A DNA stretch of 37,830 bases from Candidatus Omnitrophota bacterium (lineage in GTDB: Bacteria > Omnitrophota > Gorgyraeia > JAFGHF01): assembly GCA_016939375.1 (NCBI GenBank), contig JAFGHF010000073.1, positions 1-37,830 of the forward strand, given 5' to 3'. Position numbers and translations under genes: made by a program. Positions 7,041 to 15,132 of the stretch are shown piece after piece. Positions within the stretch are counted from its first letter, which is position 1. Each line of letters opens with the position of its first letter. Under the pieces are notes generated by a model. That model was not told the DNA's origin. It did not search any database and saw only the letters and a list, made by a program, of their open reading frames with translations.

Positions 7041-8971
7041 TATTTTATGCGCAGCTGCTTTTCCGCATCCACGATGTCGCGTTTAAATACAGACAAGAGA
7101 CTTTTGATATTTTCCTTAAGGGGCTCAGAGGTGACCGGGGCATGTTGGATCTCACGCAAGAGTTGTACGGCCATCCTAAAATAACGGATCAGTTCTCCTT
7201 CATCCACATCCGCATACTGGCCTAATTTGGCAAAGGCTGTGCCGCTAAGCCAGGCATGTGTGACTTGTGCTAAATGGAAAAAGTACTCTTTTGACTGGGG
7301 CCAGATATGAAATCTACGCTCTATGCGATGTATATTTTTTAATGCTTCATCGGTGATATCCTTTAGGTCTCTGATGCTGCGGGTGATTTTCGGCGGCCTG
7401 TCCGCCTTGCGTGGCTCATAGACCAAGGCAGTAGCCAGGATGCCCAATTCCACCTTACTCAGTTCGTCCAATAGGTTTTGGGCATAGATCTCGGTAAGCG
7501 ACAGCTCATACCCGTAGATCTCAGCGGCGAACTCTCCCTTTAATGTCAGGTCTTCTTCGCCGATATATCCCAATTCTTTAAGCAGGTCTACCTTGGCCTT
7601 GAGCATCTTTTGGGCGCCCTGTCTGCGCCGCGGTTTTTCCTGGAAATAATGCAGGGACTTTGGATAGACCTGATAAAGCTTGTCCTGGTACTTATCAAAA
7701 AGATGCAGTACTGTAGCATAGGAAGAATTAAATTTGCTGGTGATCCTTTCAGGCTGTCCGTAAATGATTTTTTTGAGCTCATCGACTTGAATTCTACGCG
7801 GATTTATGCGGCTGAAGACAAAGCCTTCCTTGTCCATGCCTCTCCTGCCGGCGCGGCCGGCCATCTGATAAAAATCGCGGGTCTTTAGGTTTCGGTGATA
7901 ACGGCCGTAGAACTTGCGTAGTTCATCAAAGGCCACGGTGCGCGCGGGCATATTTATCCCCAAGGCGAAGGTCTCTGTTGTAAATATTACTTTAAGCAAT
8001 CTGGAAGTAAAAAGCCTCTCGATGACCTCTTTTAAGGTGGGCAGCATGCCCGCGTGGTGGAATGCTATGCCCCTTTTTATAAGGGGGCTTAATCTTTGGG
8101 CGCTCTTTTCATGAGCCAAGTCAAAACGTTGGCAGAGTTCTTCATACATCTGGGTAATCTGTGCTTGTTCTTTGGGTTTTAAGAAATCGAAAGAATAAAG
8201 CTCGAAGGCCAAGTCTTCACAGCGGCGCCGGCCAAAGGCAAAATAGATACAAGGCAAGAGGTCCTTATCTTGGAGGCGGCTTAGTAGCGTGGAGAGCCTG
8301 TTGGGCTTGTAGTGTTTGTGCATGAATCTCCTTTTGCCGTGGTAGCTATAATTTACCATTTCCTTATATCCGGCATGGAGCAGCTTTTTTAACCTGTCGT
8401 AAAAATCATTCTGGCACTGATAAAAGAAATGCAATGGGACAGGCCTTTTTGACTCGATCACTTGCTTAAACTCAGCTTTATGCACTGATTCGATCCAGCT
8501 GGAGAGTTCATTGATATTTGGCACCGTAGCCGAGAGGCAAAGCATTTTCATGTGCTGAGGCAGAAACATTATCGATTCTTCCCAGATAGTGCCGCGTTGC
8601 TCATCATCGATGTAGTGCACTTCATCGAAGATTATCCAGGCGTAACCTTTTAGACTGTAAGGGTCTTCCAGGGCCTTATTGCGGAAGATCTCTGTGGTCA
8701 TGATCAGTACTGGGGCCTGGGGATTTATGGATACGTCTCCTGTGAGTATCCCTATTTTATCCTGGTACTTGCTTTCGAAATCGCGGTACTTCTGGTTGGA
8801 GAGTGCCTTGATGGGGGCGGTATAGATGACACCTTCCTGGGCTCTCAGCGATTTTTCGATCACATGTTCAGCGATTACAGTCTTGCCTGCGCCAGTAGGC
8901 GCGGAAACGATCACCGAGAGACCCCGGTTTATGTGTTCTATTGCCTCGTTTTGAAAACGGTCATATTGCAT
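7040..8971 (-). CDS. Ski2/Mtr4-like DEVH-box RNA helicase
   Basis: The 643-residue superfamily 2 helicase has all core motifs: a Q-like FQ (6-7), motif I APTGAGKT (24-31), Ia TAPIKALSNQK (51-61), motif II DEVH (116-119), motif III SATVPN, FHHAGMLP, ETFALGINMPA and motif VI QMAGRAGRRGMD. The C-terminal third has the helical character of a shortened DSHCT region. This is the Ski2-like subfamily, known in RNA surveillance in eukaryotes and as HelY in actinobacteria; RNA unwinding or decay is the likely role. The start fits the family, since the Q-like residues follow immediately. The -10 box ends seven bases before the ATG and no ribosome site is visible, so the mRNA is probably leaderless. It stands alone on its strand. 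Confidence 0.9.
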   Translation of the reverse strand: MQYDRFQNEAIEHINRGLSVIVSAPTGAGKTVIAEHVIEKSLRAQEGVIYTAPIKALSNQKYRDFESKYQDKIGILTGDVSINPQAPVLIMTTEIFRNKALEDPYSLKGYAWIIFDEVHYIDDEQRGTIWEESIMFLPQHMKMLCLSATVPNINELSSWIESVHKAEFKQVIESKRPVPLHFFYQCQNDFYDRLKKLLHAGYKEMVNYSYHGKRRFMHKHYKPNRLSTLLSRLQDKDLLPCIYFAFGRRRCEDLAFELYSFDFLKPKEQAQITQMYEELCQRFDLAHEKSAQRLSPLIKRGIAFHHAGMLPTLKEVIERLFTSRLLKVIFTTETFALGINMPARTVAFDELRKFYGRYHRNLKTRDFYQMAGRAGRRGMDKEGFVFSRINPRRIQVDELKKIIYGQPERITSKFNSSYATVLHLFDKYQDKLYQVYPKSLHYFQEKPRRRQGAQKMLKAKVDLLKELGYIGEEDLTLKGEFAAEIYGYELSLTEIYAQNLLDELSKVELGILATALVYEPRKADRPPKITRSIRDLKDITDEALKNIHRIERRFHIWPQSKEYFFHLAQVTHAWLSGTAFAKLGQYADVDEGELIRYFRMAVQLLREIQHAPVTSEPLKENIKSLLSVFKRDIVDAEKQLRIK

Positions 8972-8977
8972 ATGCGC

Positions 8978-9007
8978 ATTATACTATATACCAGCAGCCT
9001 AAGGCAA
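8978..9007 (-). promoter_or_regulatory. helicase promoter placing transcription start at or beside the ATG
   Basis: On the minus strand, TTGCCT (9007-9002), an 18-base spacer and a perfect TATAAT (8983-8978) precede the helicase ATG at 8971. The expected start point, six to eight bases past the -10 box, falls on or beside the A of the ATG. No Shine-Dalgarno sequence is present. Confidence 0.6.
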
Positions 9008-9028
9008 AATAAATCTTTTAGTTTTTAC

Positions 9029-9056
9029 TTGAGATTTTGTCTGCATGGGTTATAAT
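9029..9056 (+). promoter_or_regulatory. promoter of the DUF2339 operon
   Basis: TTGAGA (9029-9034), a 16-base spacer and a perfect TATAAT (9051-9056) predict a start near 9063. The leader of about 65 bases ends in a strong AAGGAGGTAAT ribosome site before ATG 9129. This contrasts with the divergent helicase promoter nearby, which appears leaderless. Confidence 0.7.
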
Positions 9057-9128
9057 AAATACACAAGTCTATATTTTTAAATATATTATAAACCTCCCTC
9101 ATTTATTTATAAGGACCAAGGAGGTAAT

Positions 9129-11342
9129 ATGTTTAGCCTTTTAGCGTTCTATATAGTAATCGGCTTGATCGCGGTAGCGGCAATCGCTTATGATAAAAGG
9201 ACATCCAAGCGAAAAAAGGCCGCTAGAGTGGGAAATTTAAACGATGCCCAAAAAGAGCTTTTTAATATCAAAATAGCCCTTTTCCAACTTAAAAATAGGA
9301 TTGCGACTTTGGAAAAGAGGCTCTCTGAGCTTTGCCCTCCGGCAGCGGAGCCGCAAGAAAGTAAGATTGCGCAAGAAGAGCCGGAGAGCGCAAGGCCTGC
9401 GCTGGTCAAGGCAGAGCCCAAAGGCCCGTCTGAAGACGTTGCCGGGAAGAAAAGGGAGTCGCTTGAGTTTCGGGTGGGTAAATATTGGCTCAGCCGCATC
9501 GGTATCGTCAGTTTTGTTTTCGCGATCGCCTTCTTTATCGTTTATAGCTTTAAATACCTGGGCCCTTGGCCTAAGCTGATAATAGGTTATATCAGCAGTT
9601 TCGGGCTTTTGACGTTTGGTTGGCATCTGGAGAAGAAAGAGGGCTATCGTTGGTTAAGCCGTGTCTTATTTGGAGGCGGCTGGGGACTTCTATATTTTAC
9701 CGTTTTCGCCATGCATAATGTAGAGGCCACCCGCGTGGTAAAAAACCCTGCCTTAGAGCTTGTATTTTTAGGAATCGTCAGTGCCGGGGCGGTTATTTTT
9801 GCCCTGCGCTATAAATCGAGCACTGCCGTAGGCCTGGCTTATATCCTGGGATACCTGACTGCCGTGAGCAGTGATCTTACCTATTTTACGATGTATTATT
9901 ACGCGATCCTTGTGGCCAGCTTGATATTTTTGGTCTGGAAGATGCGCTGGGAGAAGCTTTTGCTTTTCGGGATTGTGATTACCTTTTTTACCCATATCTT
10001 TTGGGTGCGGCCGCAATTGGACGCGAGTAAAATCATCACCTTGACCAGCACTGTGCCGCTTTATAAGTTTAAATTTAGCTTCTGGATGCTTTCTTACTAT
10101 TGGCTGATGTTCAATATTGGGATTTTTCTGCTTGTCTGGCGGCTTGAAAACAAAAAGTCCAATCTTTTGGCCGATAATGTCTTTAATGCTTCGCTTTTTA
10201 TCTTGCTGGCTTTGCGTGAATTGCACCAGGCAATACCTCACTTGAGGGCGGATATCGACTATGAGTTCTATTTGTTGGTCGTCTTTGCGGCTTTGTATTT
10301 TATATTTGCCTTTATTGCCCGTTTATTAAAAAATAAAGACCTTATTTTAACCAACGCGGCAATAGCTATTTCCGCTGGTACCATGGCCGTCCCTTTGCGG
10401 GTCTCTATGTCCTGGGTGAGCACGTTTTGGCTATTTGAGGCTGCGGCCCTCTTGGGGCTGGGGATATATTACCGCAGGCTTATTTTTAAGTTTTTGGCTT
10501 CGCTTTTGGCCACTGTTCTGTTCTTCCGCTTGTTCATTGTCGATATAGATTGCACAAAAGAACTTTTTTGGGTAGTCCAGCATAATGTCTTTGTCTTTTG
10601 CCTGGGGATAGGCTGCTACTATTTTTGCGGCTTGCTCAATGATAGATTGGCCAATAAAGAAGACAGATTGCATTATCTCGACCGTCTTTTGGCCAACTTA
10701 TTTATAATCGCTGGCTCAATCTTTTTGACCAGCATATTATATAAAGAGGCGCCCAGAAGCTGGCTTTCCGCTTGCTATCTGTTGGAGGTCTGCGCCTTGA
10801 CGGGGCTGGGGATATATTACCGCAAATTTACTTTTAAGTTTTTGGCCGCTCTATTGATGGCCGCGATGTTTATAAGGTTATTCGTGGTCGATCTGGGTTC
10901 TACAGCGGATTTATTATGGAGCGTCCAGCACAACGTCTTTGTTTTTGCCTTGGGTGTATTCTGCTGCTATGCCTTGGCCCCGACTATTGAAAAATCAGCC
11001 AGAAAAGATAACAGCCTATATTACTTTGACAGGTTTTTGGCTAACGTATATATAATCTGCGGCACCACTTTGCTTACGTATATATTGCACGCTGAAATAG
11101 AGGCGAGGTGGCTTTCCTCTTTTTGGGCCGCAGAGGGTATATTCGTATTCATGCTGGGCTTTTTGTTGCGTAAAAAGACCTTCCGCATTTGCGGGTTTTT
11201 GGTCTTGGGCTTAGCGATCTTGCGGGTGGGTTTTTTTGACCTGTCCGGAATCAACACCATTTATCGTATATTTGCCCTTTTAATTTTAGGGCTGGTATCT
11301 TTATCGATATCTTTTTGGTACTCAAAAATCAGGTCTGAATAA
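9129..11342 (+). CDS. DUF2339 polytopic membrane protein
   Basis: This 737-residue integral membrane protein begins with one membrane segment, then a charged coiled-coil stretch (about 35-115, with KIALFQLKNRIATLEKRLSEL). Then the DUF2339 signature opens: FRVGKYWLSRIGIVSFVFAIAFFIVYSF. About 18 or more hydrophobic helices follow to the C terminus. The C-terminal half is internally repetitive: GLGIYYR..FKFLA.LL....F.RLF.VD recurs about 116 residues later together with a shared QHNVFVF, and a degenerate third copy lies near the end. The function of DUF2339 is not established, although family members often sit near envelope genes. It heads a series of closely spaced plus-strand genes. Confidence 0.85.
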   Translation: MFSLLAFYIVIGLIAVAAIAYDKRTSKRKKAARVGNLNDAQKELFNIKIALFQLKNRIATLEKRLSELCPPAAEPQESKIAQEEPESARPALVKAEPKGPSEDVAGKKRESLEFRVGKYWLSRIGIVSFVFAIAFFIVYSFKYLGPWPKLIIGYISSFGLLTFGWHLEKKEGYRWLSRVLFGGGWGLLYFTVFAMHNVEATRVVKNPALELVFLGIVSAGAVIFALRYKSSTAVGLAYILGYLTAVSSDLTYFTMYYYAILVASLIFLVWKMRWEKLLLFGIVITFFTHIFWVRPQLDASKIITLTSTVPLYKFKFSFWMLSYYWLMFNIGIFLLVWRLENKKSNLLADNVFNASLFILLALRELHQAIPHLRADIDYEFYLLVVFAALYFIFAFIARLLKNKDLILTNAAIAISAGTMAVPLRVSMSWVSTFWLFEAAALLGLGIYYRRLIFKFLASLLATVLFFRLFIVDIDCTKELFWVVQHNVFVFCLGIGCYYFCGLLNDRLANKEDRLHYLDRLLANLFIIAGSIFLTSILYKEAPRSWLSACYLLEVCALTGLGIYYRKFTFKFLAALLMAAMFIRLFVVDLGSTADLLWSVQHNVFVFALGVFCCYALAPTIEKSARKDNSLYYFDRFLANVYIICGTTLLTYILHAEIEARWLSSFWAAEGIFVFMLGFLLRKKTFRICGFLVLGLAILRVGFFDLSGINTIYRIFALLILGLVSLSISFWYSKIRSE
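10454..10824 (+). repeat. internal direct repeat within the DUF2339 gene, 348-base period
   Basis: A 23-base identical segment occurs at 10454-10476 and 10802-10824, 348 bases (116 codons) apart, and the flanking codons are also similar. At protein level both copies encode GLGIYYR followed by a related membrane hairpin and QHNVFVF. It marks a tandem duplication of a multi-helix unit that kept the reading frame. Confidence 0.75.
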
Positions 11343-11356
11343 AAACGCCGTTTTTT

Positions 11357-12355
11357 ATGCGCGATAGGGTCCATTATTCCACAGATCTCTCCAATCGACT
11401 GCTGGTCAAAGAAGCCGGCAATATCTATGCTCTGAGCGGGGAATTCAAAATAGAGAAGAACACACTAGTTTTTGATCCCCAGCGCAAGAGTCCTTTAGCA
11501 GAACAGTTGCGCCTGCCTAAAAGAATAAAGTTTGAAGGGCGCTGGCAGCTGGATGAAAATCATGATTTGCAGCTTGTTCTAATCGAAAACGAGAGCCAGT
11601 ATGATGGGGATAAGCTAAAGATCCACGGCAAAGTCATCAGTGCCAGTGCCAATGAAATGACTTTTCAGGTCCACTGCAAAAAGGGTGCCAGCCAAGATGT
11701 CATAACGCTGCTTAGATTGGGCGGTAGATGGCAGGCGGATGAGCTCAATAGACTACAGTTTCTGGTCAGCAAGGATAGAGATGAAGATATCTTGCGCTTC
11801 AAAGGGCAGTGGCAGTTGGATCCCAAGCAAAAAATAGTCTATAAATATTATAAACAACAATTAAAACGTAAGATAAAAGTAGAAGAAGAACTTATCCTCA
11901 ATGGTTACTGGCAGATAAACACAAAAAACAGGCTGGCCTATATTTTAGGACTGAAAAACTGGTCTTTTTTTGAATTCCGGGTACAATTAGAGAGCCCTGT
12001 CATCTTGGGCAAGGCCGGCGAGATAAGATATCGTATCGCTATTGGCACAAAAGAGTTAAAGAGCAGGCGGCTTTTATGTCTTTCTGGTAAATGGAAGATA
12101 GGTCGCAGGCACGATATTTACTTTGAATGCGAGTACGGGGCTGACGTTATGCATAAAGTGGTGTTTGGTGCCCGTGTATCTGTGGATAAGTCCAGGAATT
12201 TTTTGTTTGAGCTGACCAATAAAGAAGGACAGGACCTGGGCATTGCGGTCACGTTTACGCGCAGTTTTCTGCGCAAAGATGCTTTGGTTTTTGCGCGTTT
12301 GGCTCAGATAGAGAAGGACCTGCGCTTTGAATTAGGCGCAAGCATAAAGTGGTGA
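11357..12355 (+). CDS. unrecognised beta-rich repeat protein (GxWQ repeats)
   Basis: I do not recognise a family for this 332-residue protein. It has no signal peptide or membrane segment. A short unit with the pattern hydrophobic-x-G-x-W-Q/K-h-D/N-x4-L-x-h recurs at about residues 61, 123, 150, 183 and 244 (GRWQLDENHDLQL, GRWQADELNRLQF, GQWQLDPKQKIVY, GYWQINTKNRLAY, GKWKIGRRHDIYF). Intervening units have a related strand-turn-strand look, as do residues 28-39 and 271-285. This suggests a beta-barrel or beta-propeller-like repeat fold made of two-strand hairpins. It starts 15 bases after the DUF2339 gene without a clear ribosome site, so it may be translationally coupled. Context (DUF2339, then a tiny membrane protein) hints at an envelope role; that is inference. 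Confidence 0.7.
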   Translation: MRDRVHYSTDLSNRLLVKEAGNIYALSGEFKIEKNTLVFDPQRKSPLAEQLRLPKRIKFEGRWQLDENHDLQLVLIENESQYDGDKLKIHGKVISASANEMTFQVHCKKGASQDVITLLRLGGRWQADELNRLQFLVSKDRDEDILRFKGQWQLDPKQKIVYKYYKQQLKRKIKVEEELILNGYWQINTKNRLAYILGLKNWSFFEFRVQLESPVILGKAGEIRYRIAIGTKELKSRRLLCLSGKWKIGRRHDIYFECEYGADVMHKVVFGARVSVDKSRNFLFELTNKEGQDLGIAVTFTRSFLRKDALVFARLAQIEKDLRFELGASIKW

Positions 12356-12371
12356 AAATAGGGGGTAGGAG

Positions 12372-12563
12372 ATGAAGGCTTTTTTAGTGGGTCTAGTGGC
12401 GTTAATCGCCGCTTCTTTGTTTTTTTGGCTGGGAATGTTGTTGTTTCCGCTTTTGGTGGTTTTGGGTCTGGTGGTCCGCATTTTAATCGTAGTAGTCTTG
12501 CTGGGTTTTGCCATTTGGCTTTTGGGAAAGTTTATCATCTATGCCTGGCAGAAAGTAAAGTGA
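12372..12563 (+). CDS. small membrane protein, unknown function
   Basis: The 63-residue protein is almost wholly hydrophobic, with two transmembrane segments (about residues 4-35 and 37-56) and a basic end (AWQKVK). TAGGAG stands directly before the ATG. It follows the repeat protein by 16 bases and precedes the macro-domain gene by 12, so it is probably in the same operon. The coding call rests on the ribosome site, tight spacing and clean membrane-protein character; no family is recognised. Confidence 0.65.
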   Translation: MKAFLVGLVALIAASLFFWLGMLLFPLLVVLGLVVRILIVVVLLGFAIWLLGKFIIYAWQKVK

Positions 12564-12575
12564 CCAGGAGCGACT

Positions 12576-13103
12576 ATGGAAGTCAAAGTCAATAGATCGA
12601 TTTTACAATTAGCGCAAGGGGATATAACCAAGCAGGATACGCAGGCCGTAGTTAATGCGGCGAACTCACGGTTGGCGCCAGGTGGAGGTGTGGCCGGGGC
12701 GATACACCGTGCTGCCGGAGCCCAATTATGGCAGGAATGTAAGACGCTAGGCGGGTGCCTGACAGGCGAGGCTAAGATAACCAGAGGATACAATCTGCCT
12801 AATCAATACGTTATCCATACAGTGGGACCGGTTTATGGCAGCGGTGGCGATGACGGACAGATGCTTAAAAACTCTTATTTAAACTCTTTAAGAGTGGCTG
12901 AAGAGAATAAGATCGAGTCGATTGCCTTTCCGGCTATAAGCACAGGAGCCTTTGGTTATCCGGCTGAAGGGGCGGCGCGCATTGCCTTAAGTACTATACT
13001 CGAATATTTAGGTGGAAAAACAGAGATTAAACTGGTAAAATTAATACTCTATGACAGTAGGTCTTTGGCTGTTCATAGCGGTATTTTGAAAGAGATAACT
13101 TAG
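12576..13103 (+). CDS. macro-domain protein, O-acetyl-ADP-ribose deacetylase-like (MacroD/YmdB type)
   Basis: This is a single-domain macro protein of 175 residues. The family landmarks are GDIT near residue 16, VNAANSRLAPGGGVAGAIHRAAG (the ADP-ribose phosphate-binding and catalytic loop, with Asn and GGG), GEAKITRGYNLPNQYVIHTVGP, and the second binding loop AISTGAFGYP. Known relatives hydrolyse O-acetyl-ADP-ribose or remove ADP-ribose from proteins. All key residues of the deacetylase class are visible. It lies 12 bases after the small membrane protein and 17 before the dehydrogenase gene. An ADP-ribose or nucleoside-related role would fit with the CNT transporter later in the operon. Confidence 0.93.
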   Translation: MEVKVNRSILQLAQGDITKQDTQAVVNAANSRLAPGGGVAGAIHRAAGAQLWQECKTLGGCLTGEAKITRGYNLPNQYVIHTVGPVYGSGGDDGQMLKNSYLNSLRVAEENKIESIAFPAISTGAFGYPAEGAARIALSTILEYLGGKTEIKLVKLILYDSRSLAVHSGILKEIT

Positions 13104-13119
13104 GACCTGGAGGTTGAGC

Positions 13120-14067
13120 ATGGAAATAGCGATAGTGAAAGAGATAGCCGCCCACGGTAAAGAGACCAGGCCTATTCTTCTGCCCCGTGAGGTAAAGAGG
13201 TTAGCCGAGGAAGGGCATCGTGTCTTTGTAGAGAAGGGCTTGGGTAAGAGGATTTATATTCCTGATAAAGAATATGAGAGTCACGGGGCCAGGTTGACAG
13301 CGAGCCGAAGGGAGCTATTTAGGAAGGACATTGTGGTAAAGCTAAAACCCCCTTTAGCGGAAGAATTCAAGCTTTTAAAGAATAACCTGCTTTTTTGCAT
13401 GCTGCATGCGGAGCAGAACCCGCAATTTGTGAGGATGTTGGCCAATGCGAAGGCCAAAGCTATTGCCATGGAGTTGGTGGTAAATAGTGCTGGCGAGAGA
13501 CTGGTGACCTGTTGTGAGATGGCCGGAGAACAAGGGATGATTATGGCTTTTCACATGTCCAAGAAGGCGCCGGCGGACTGTAATGTATTGCAACTTGGTT
13601 ACGGTTCAGTGGCTACAGGGAGCCTGAAAGTAGCCTTTAGCTTAGGGGCGAGGGTGAAGATCTTGCGCAAGGGCCAGTATAGGTTTATCAGGCGCTTTTT
13701 GCGTAATCGCGATATCGTGGTCAACGCCATATGCTGGCCAAAAGAAAAAAGAGACGATAAAGAATATTTGGTCACCAGGGATATGCTGCGGCTACTCAAC
13801 AAAGGCGCGATAATCTTAGACCTTTCCGTGGATTATCCCAGCCCCATCGAGACCTGCCACCCCACTTTAATAGACAGGCCCGCATACGAAATCGACGGCG
13901 TTACGCATATCAGCATATTCGGCTATCCCGGCTTAGCCCCTATATCAAGCTCCGCAAGATACAGCAGGCAGGTCCTTCCGCTTTTATTGCGAATAGCCTC
14001 GGCGTCCTTGGAGAGATTGCCGCTTCACTTAAAGAAGGCATTGATTGACCCACAGTATTATGTTTAA
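13120..14067 (+). CDS. alanine dehydrogenase/PNT-family oxidoreductase, CEOS-like
   Basis: The start is ATG 13120, with GGAGG seven bases upstream; an in-frame TTG at 13114 lies too close to that site. The 315-residue protein matches the alanine dehydrogenase/transhydrogenase fold. Conserved points are the N-terminal KE(x)6ETRP-like start, VVKLKPP with the substrate lysine, MLHAEQNP with the catalytic histidine, a nucleotide-binding LQLGYGSVATGSLKVAFSLGA, and LDLSVD. It is shorter than typical alanine dehydrogenases (about 370) and close to N5-(carboxyethyl)ornithine synthase (about 313), an opine-type dehydrogenase of the same fold. The substrate cannot be told from sequence. The next gene is an ATP-grasp ligase 12 bases away, so the two may act in one small pathway. 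Confidence 0.75.
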   Translation: MEIAIVKEIAAHGKETRPILLPREVKRLAEEGHRVFVEKGLGKRIYIPDKEYESHGARLTASRRELFRKDIVVKLKPPLAEEFKLLKNNLLFCMLHAEQNPQFVRMLANAKAKAIAMELVVNSAGERLVTCCEMAGEQGMIMAFHMSKKAPADCNVLQLGYGSVATGSLKVAFSLGARVKILRKGQYRFIRRFLRNRDIVVNAICWPKEKRDDKEYLVTRDMLRLLNKGAIILDLSVDYPSPIETCHPTLIDRPAYEIDGVTHISIFGYPGLAPISSSARYSRQVLPLLLRIASASLERLPLHLKKALIDPQYYV

Positions 14068-14079
14068 TCGAAAGAGACG

Positions 14080-15132
14080 ATGAAAAAGGCCCTTTTGGTA
14101 ATAGGTGATAAAAATATAGCCAGGCACAGGCCATATGTGTCTTTCAGAAAATTTGTGGAATATGCCCAGAAGCTACAGCGTAAGAAAGGTTTTGAGCTCA
14201 AAATTGTAGGCTATTCCCAGCTTTTTTCCGGCAAGGCCCCCAGAATAAAATCAGCGGCGATAAAAGTCATACTCTTTTTTCCCTATAAATATTGGAACAA
14301 GAATATAGAGAGATATCGGGATGGCCGGATATACGGAGAGAAAAGCTTCGGCCGTGAATTTAAGGCCTATTTGAGAAAGGTCAAGAAGAGCGTTGCCGGT
14401 TCTTATAGGGGTAAGAGAATAGAATACCTCAATCATCCAGAGGTATGTTGCATAGACAGGGATAAAAAAGCGACCAAGGATATATTAAGTAAAAATGAGG
14501 TCATGACCCCGCGCACATTCAAAGTCGGGACTTTTGACCATCTTCAGAAACTCATCGATAGGGGAATAAATCTATATATAAAGCCCAGATTCGGGGCAAT
14601 GGGCAAAGGTATTACATATATAGACAAGCAGAAGGTCATATCTAACTTTCTCTTTCGAAAAGGTGAGGTGGTAAGCAGGAGCCGGGATTTTAACTGGCGG
14701 ACTGTACACATCAAAGATAAAGAAAAGTTCCTCAATCGGTTGCTTAGCAGGGGCTTTATCTGCGAGGAGGCGATAACACCGCCGACTATAAGAGAGCGAA
14801 GGTTTGATTTCAGGGTATATGTCATGTTTGGCAAGGTGGTCTATCTCTATGCTAAATCCTCACCTAAAGGTTCCTTGGTGACCAATTGGTCCCAAGGCGG
14901 CAGAATCGACAAATATAAGACCATATTGAAAAAGCTGGACAAAAAGAAGTTGATGCGGCTTAAGAAGCTGGCAGTGAAGGCGGCCCGGACGCTGGGCTTG
15001 AACTTTGCCGGCATAGATATCATTTTTTCCAAAGACTTTAAAAAGGCCTATGTCTTGGAGGGGAATGCCTTTCCTGGTTATGAGAAGGGCTTTAATTTGA
15101 TGAAATGCTTGCTCGAATCAGTGGTAGAATAA
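14080..15132 (+). CDS. ATP-grasp ligase-like protein (RimK/YheC-D type)
   Basis: The 350-residue protein has an N-terminal alpha/beta domain and a C-terminal ATP-grasp domain. Visible motifs are YIKPRFGAMGKGITYI (the ATP-binding lysine and glycine-rich loop), a central ICEEAI (hinge region), FDFRVYVMFGKVV, and AGIDIIFSKD followed by VLEGNAFPGYEKG. The last supplies the Mg-binding Glu and Asn. ATP-grasp enzymes join a carboxylate to an amine or thiol through an acyl-phosphate; YheC/D relatives occur with spore coats, RimK with glutamate tails. The substrate is unknown here. Its 3' end overlaps the methyltransferase gene by 28 bases, which indicates co-translation. Confidence 0.8.
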   Translation: MKKALLVIGDKNIARHRPYVSFRKFVEYAQKLQRKKGFELKIVGYSQLFSGKAPRIKSAAIKVILFFPYKYWNKNIERYRDGRIYGEKSFGREFKAYLRKVKKSVAGSYRGKRIEYLNHPEVCCIDRDKKATKDILSKNEVMTPRTFKVGTFDHLQKLIDRGINLYIKPRFGAMGKGITYIDKQKVISNFLFRKGEVVSRSRDFNWRTVHIKDKEKFLNRLLSRGFICEEAITPPTIRERRFDFRVYVMFGKVVYLYAKSSPKGSLVTNWSQGGRIDKYKTILKKLDKKKLMRLKKLAVKAARTLGLNFAGIDIIFSKDFKKAYVLEGNAFPGYEKGFNLMKCLLESVVE

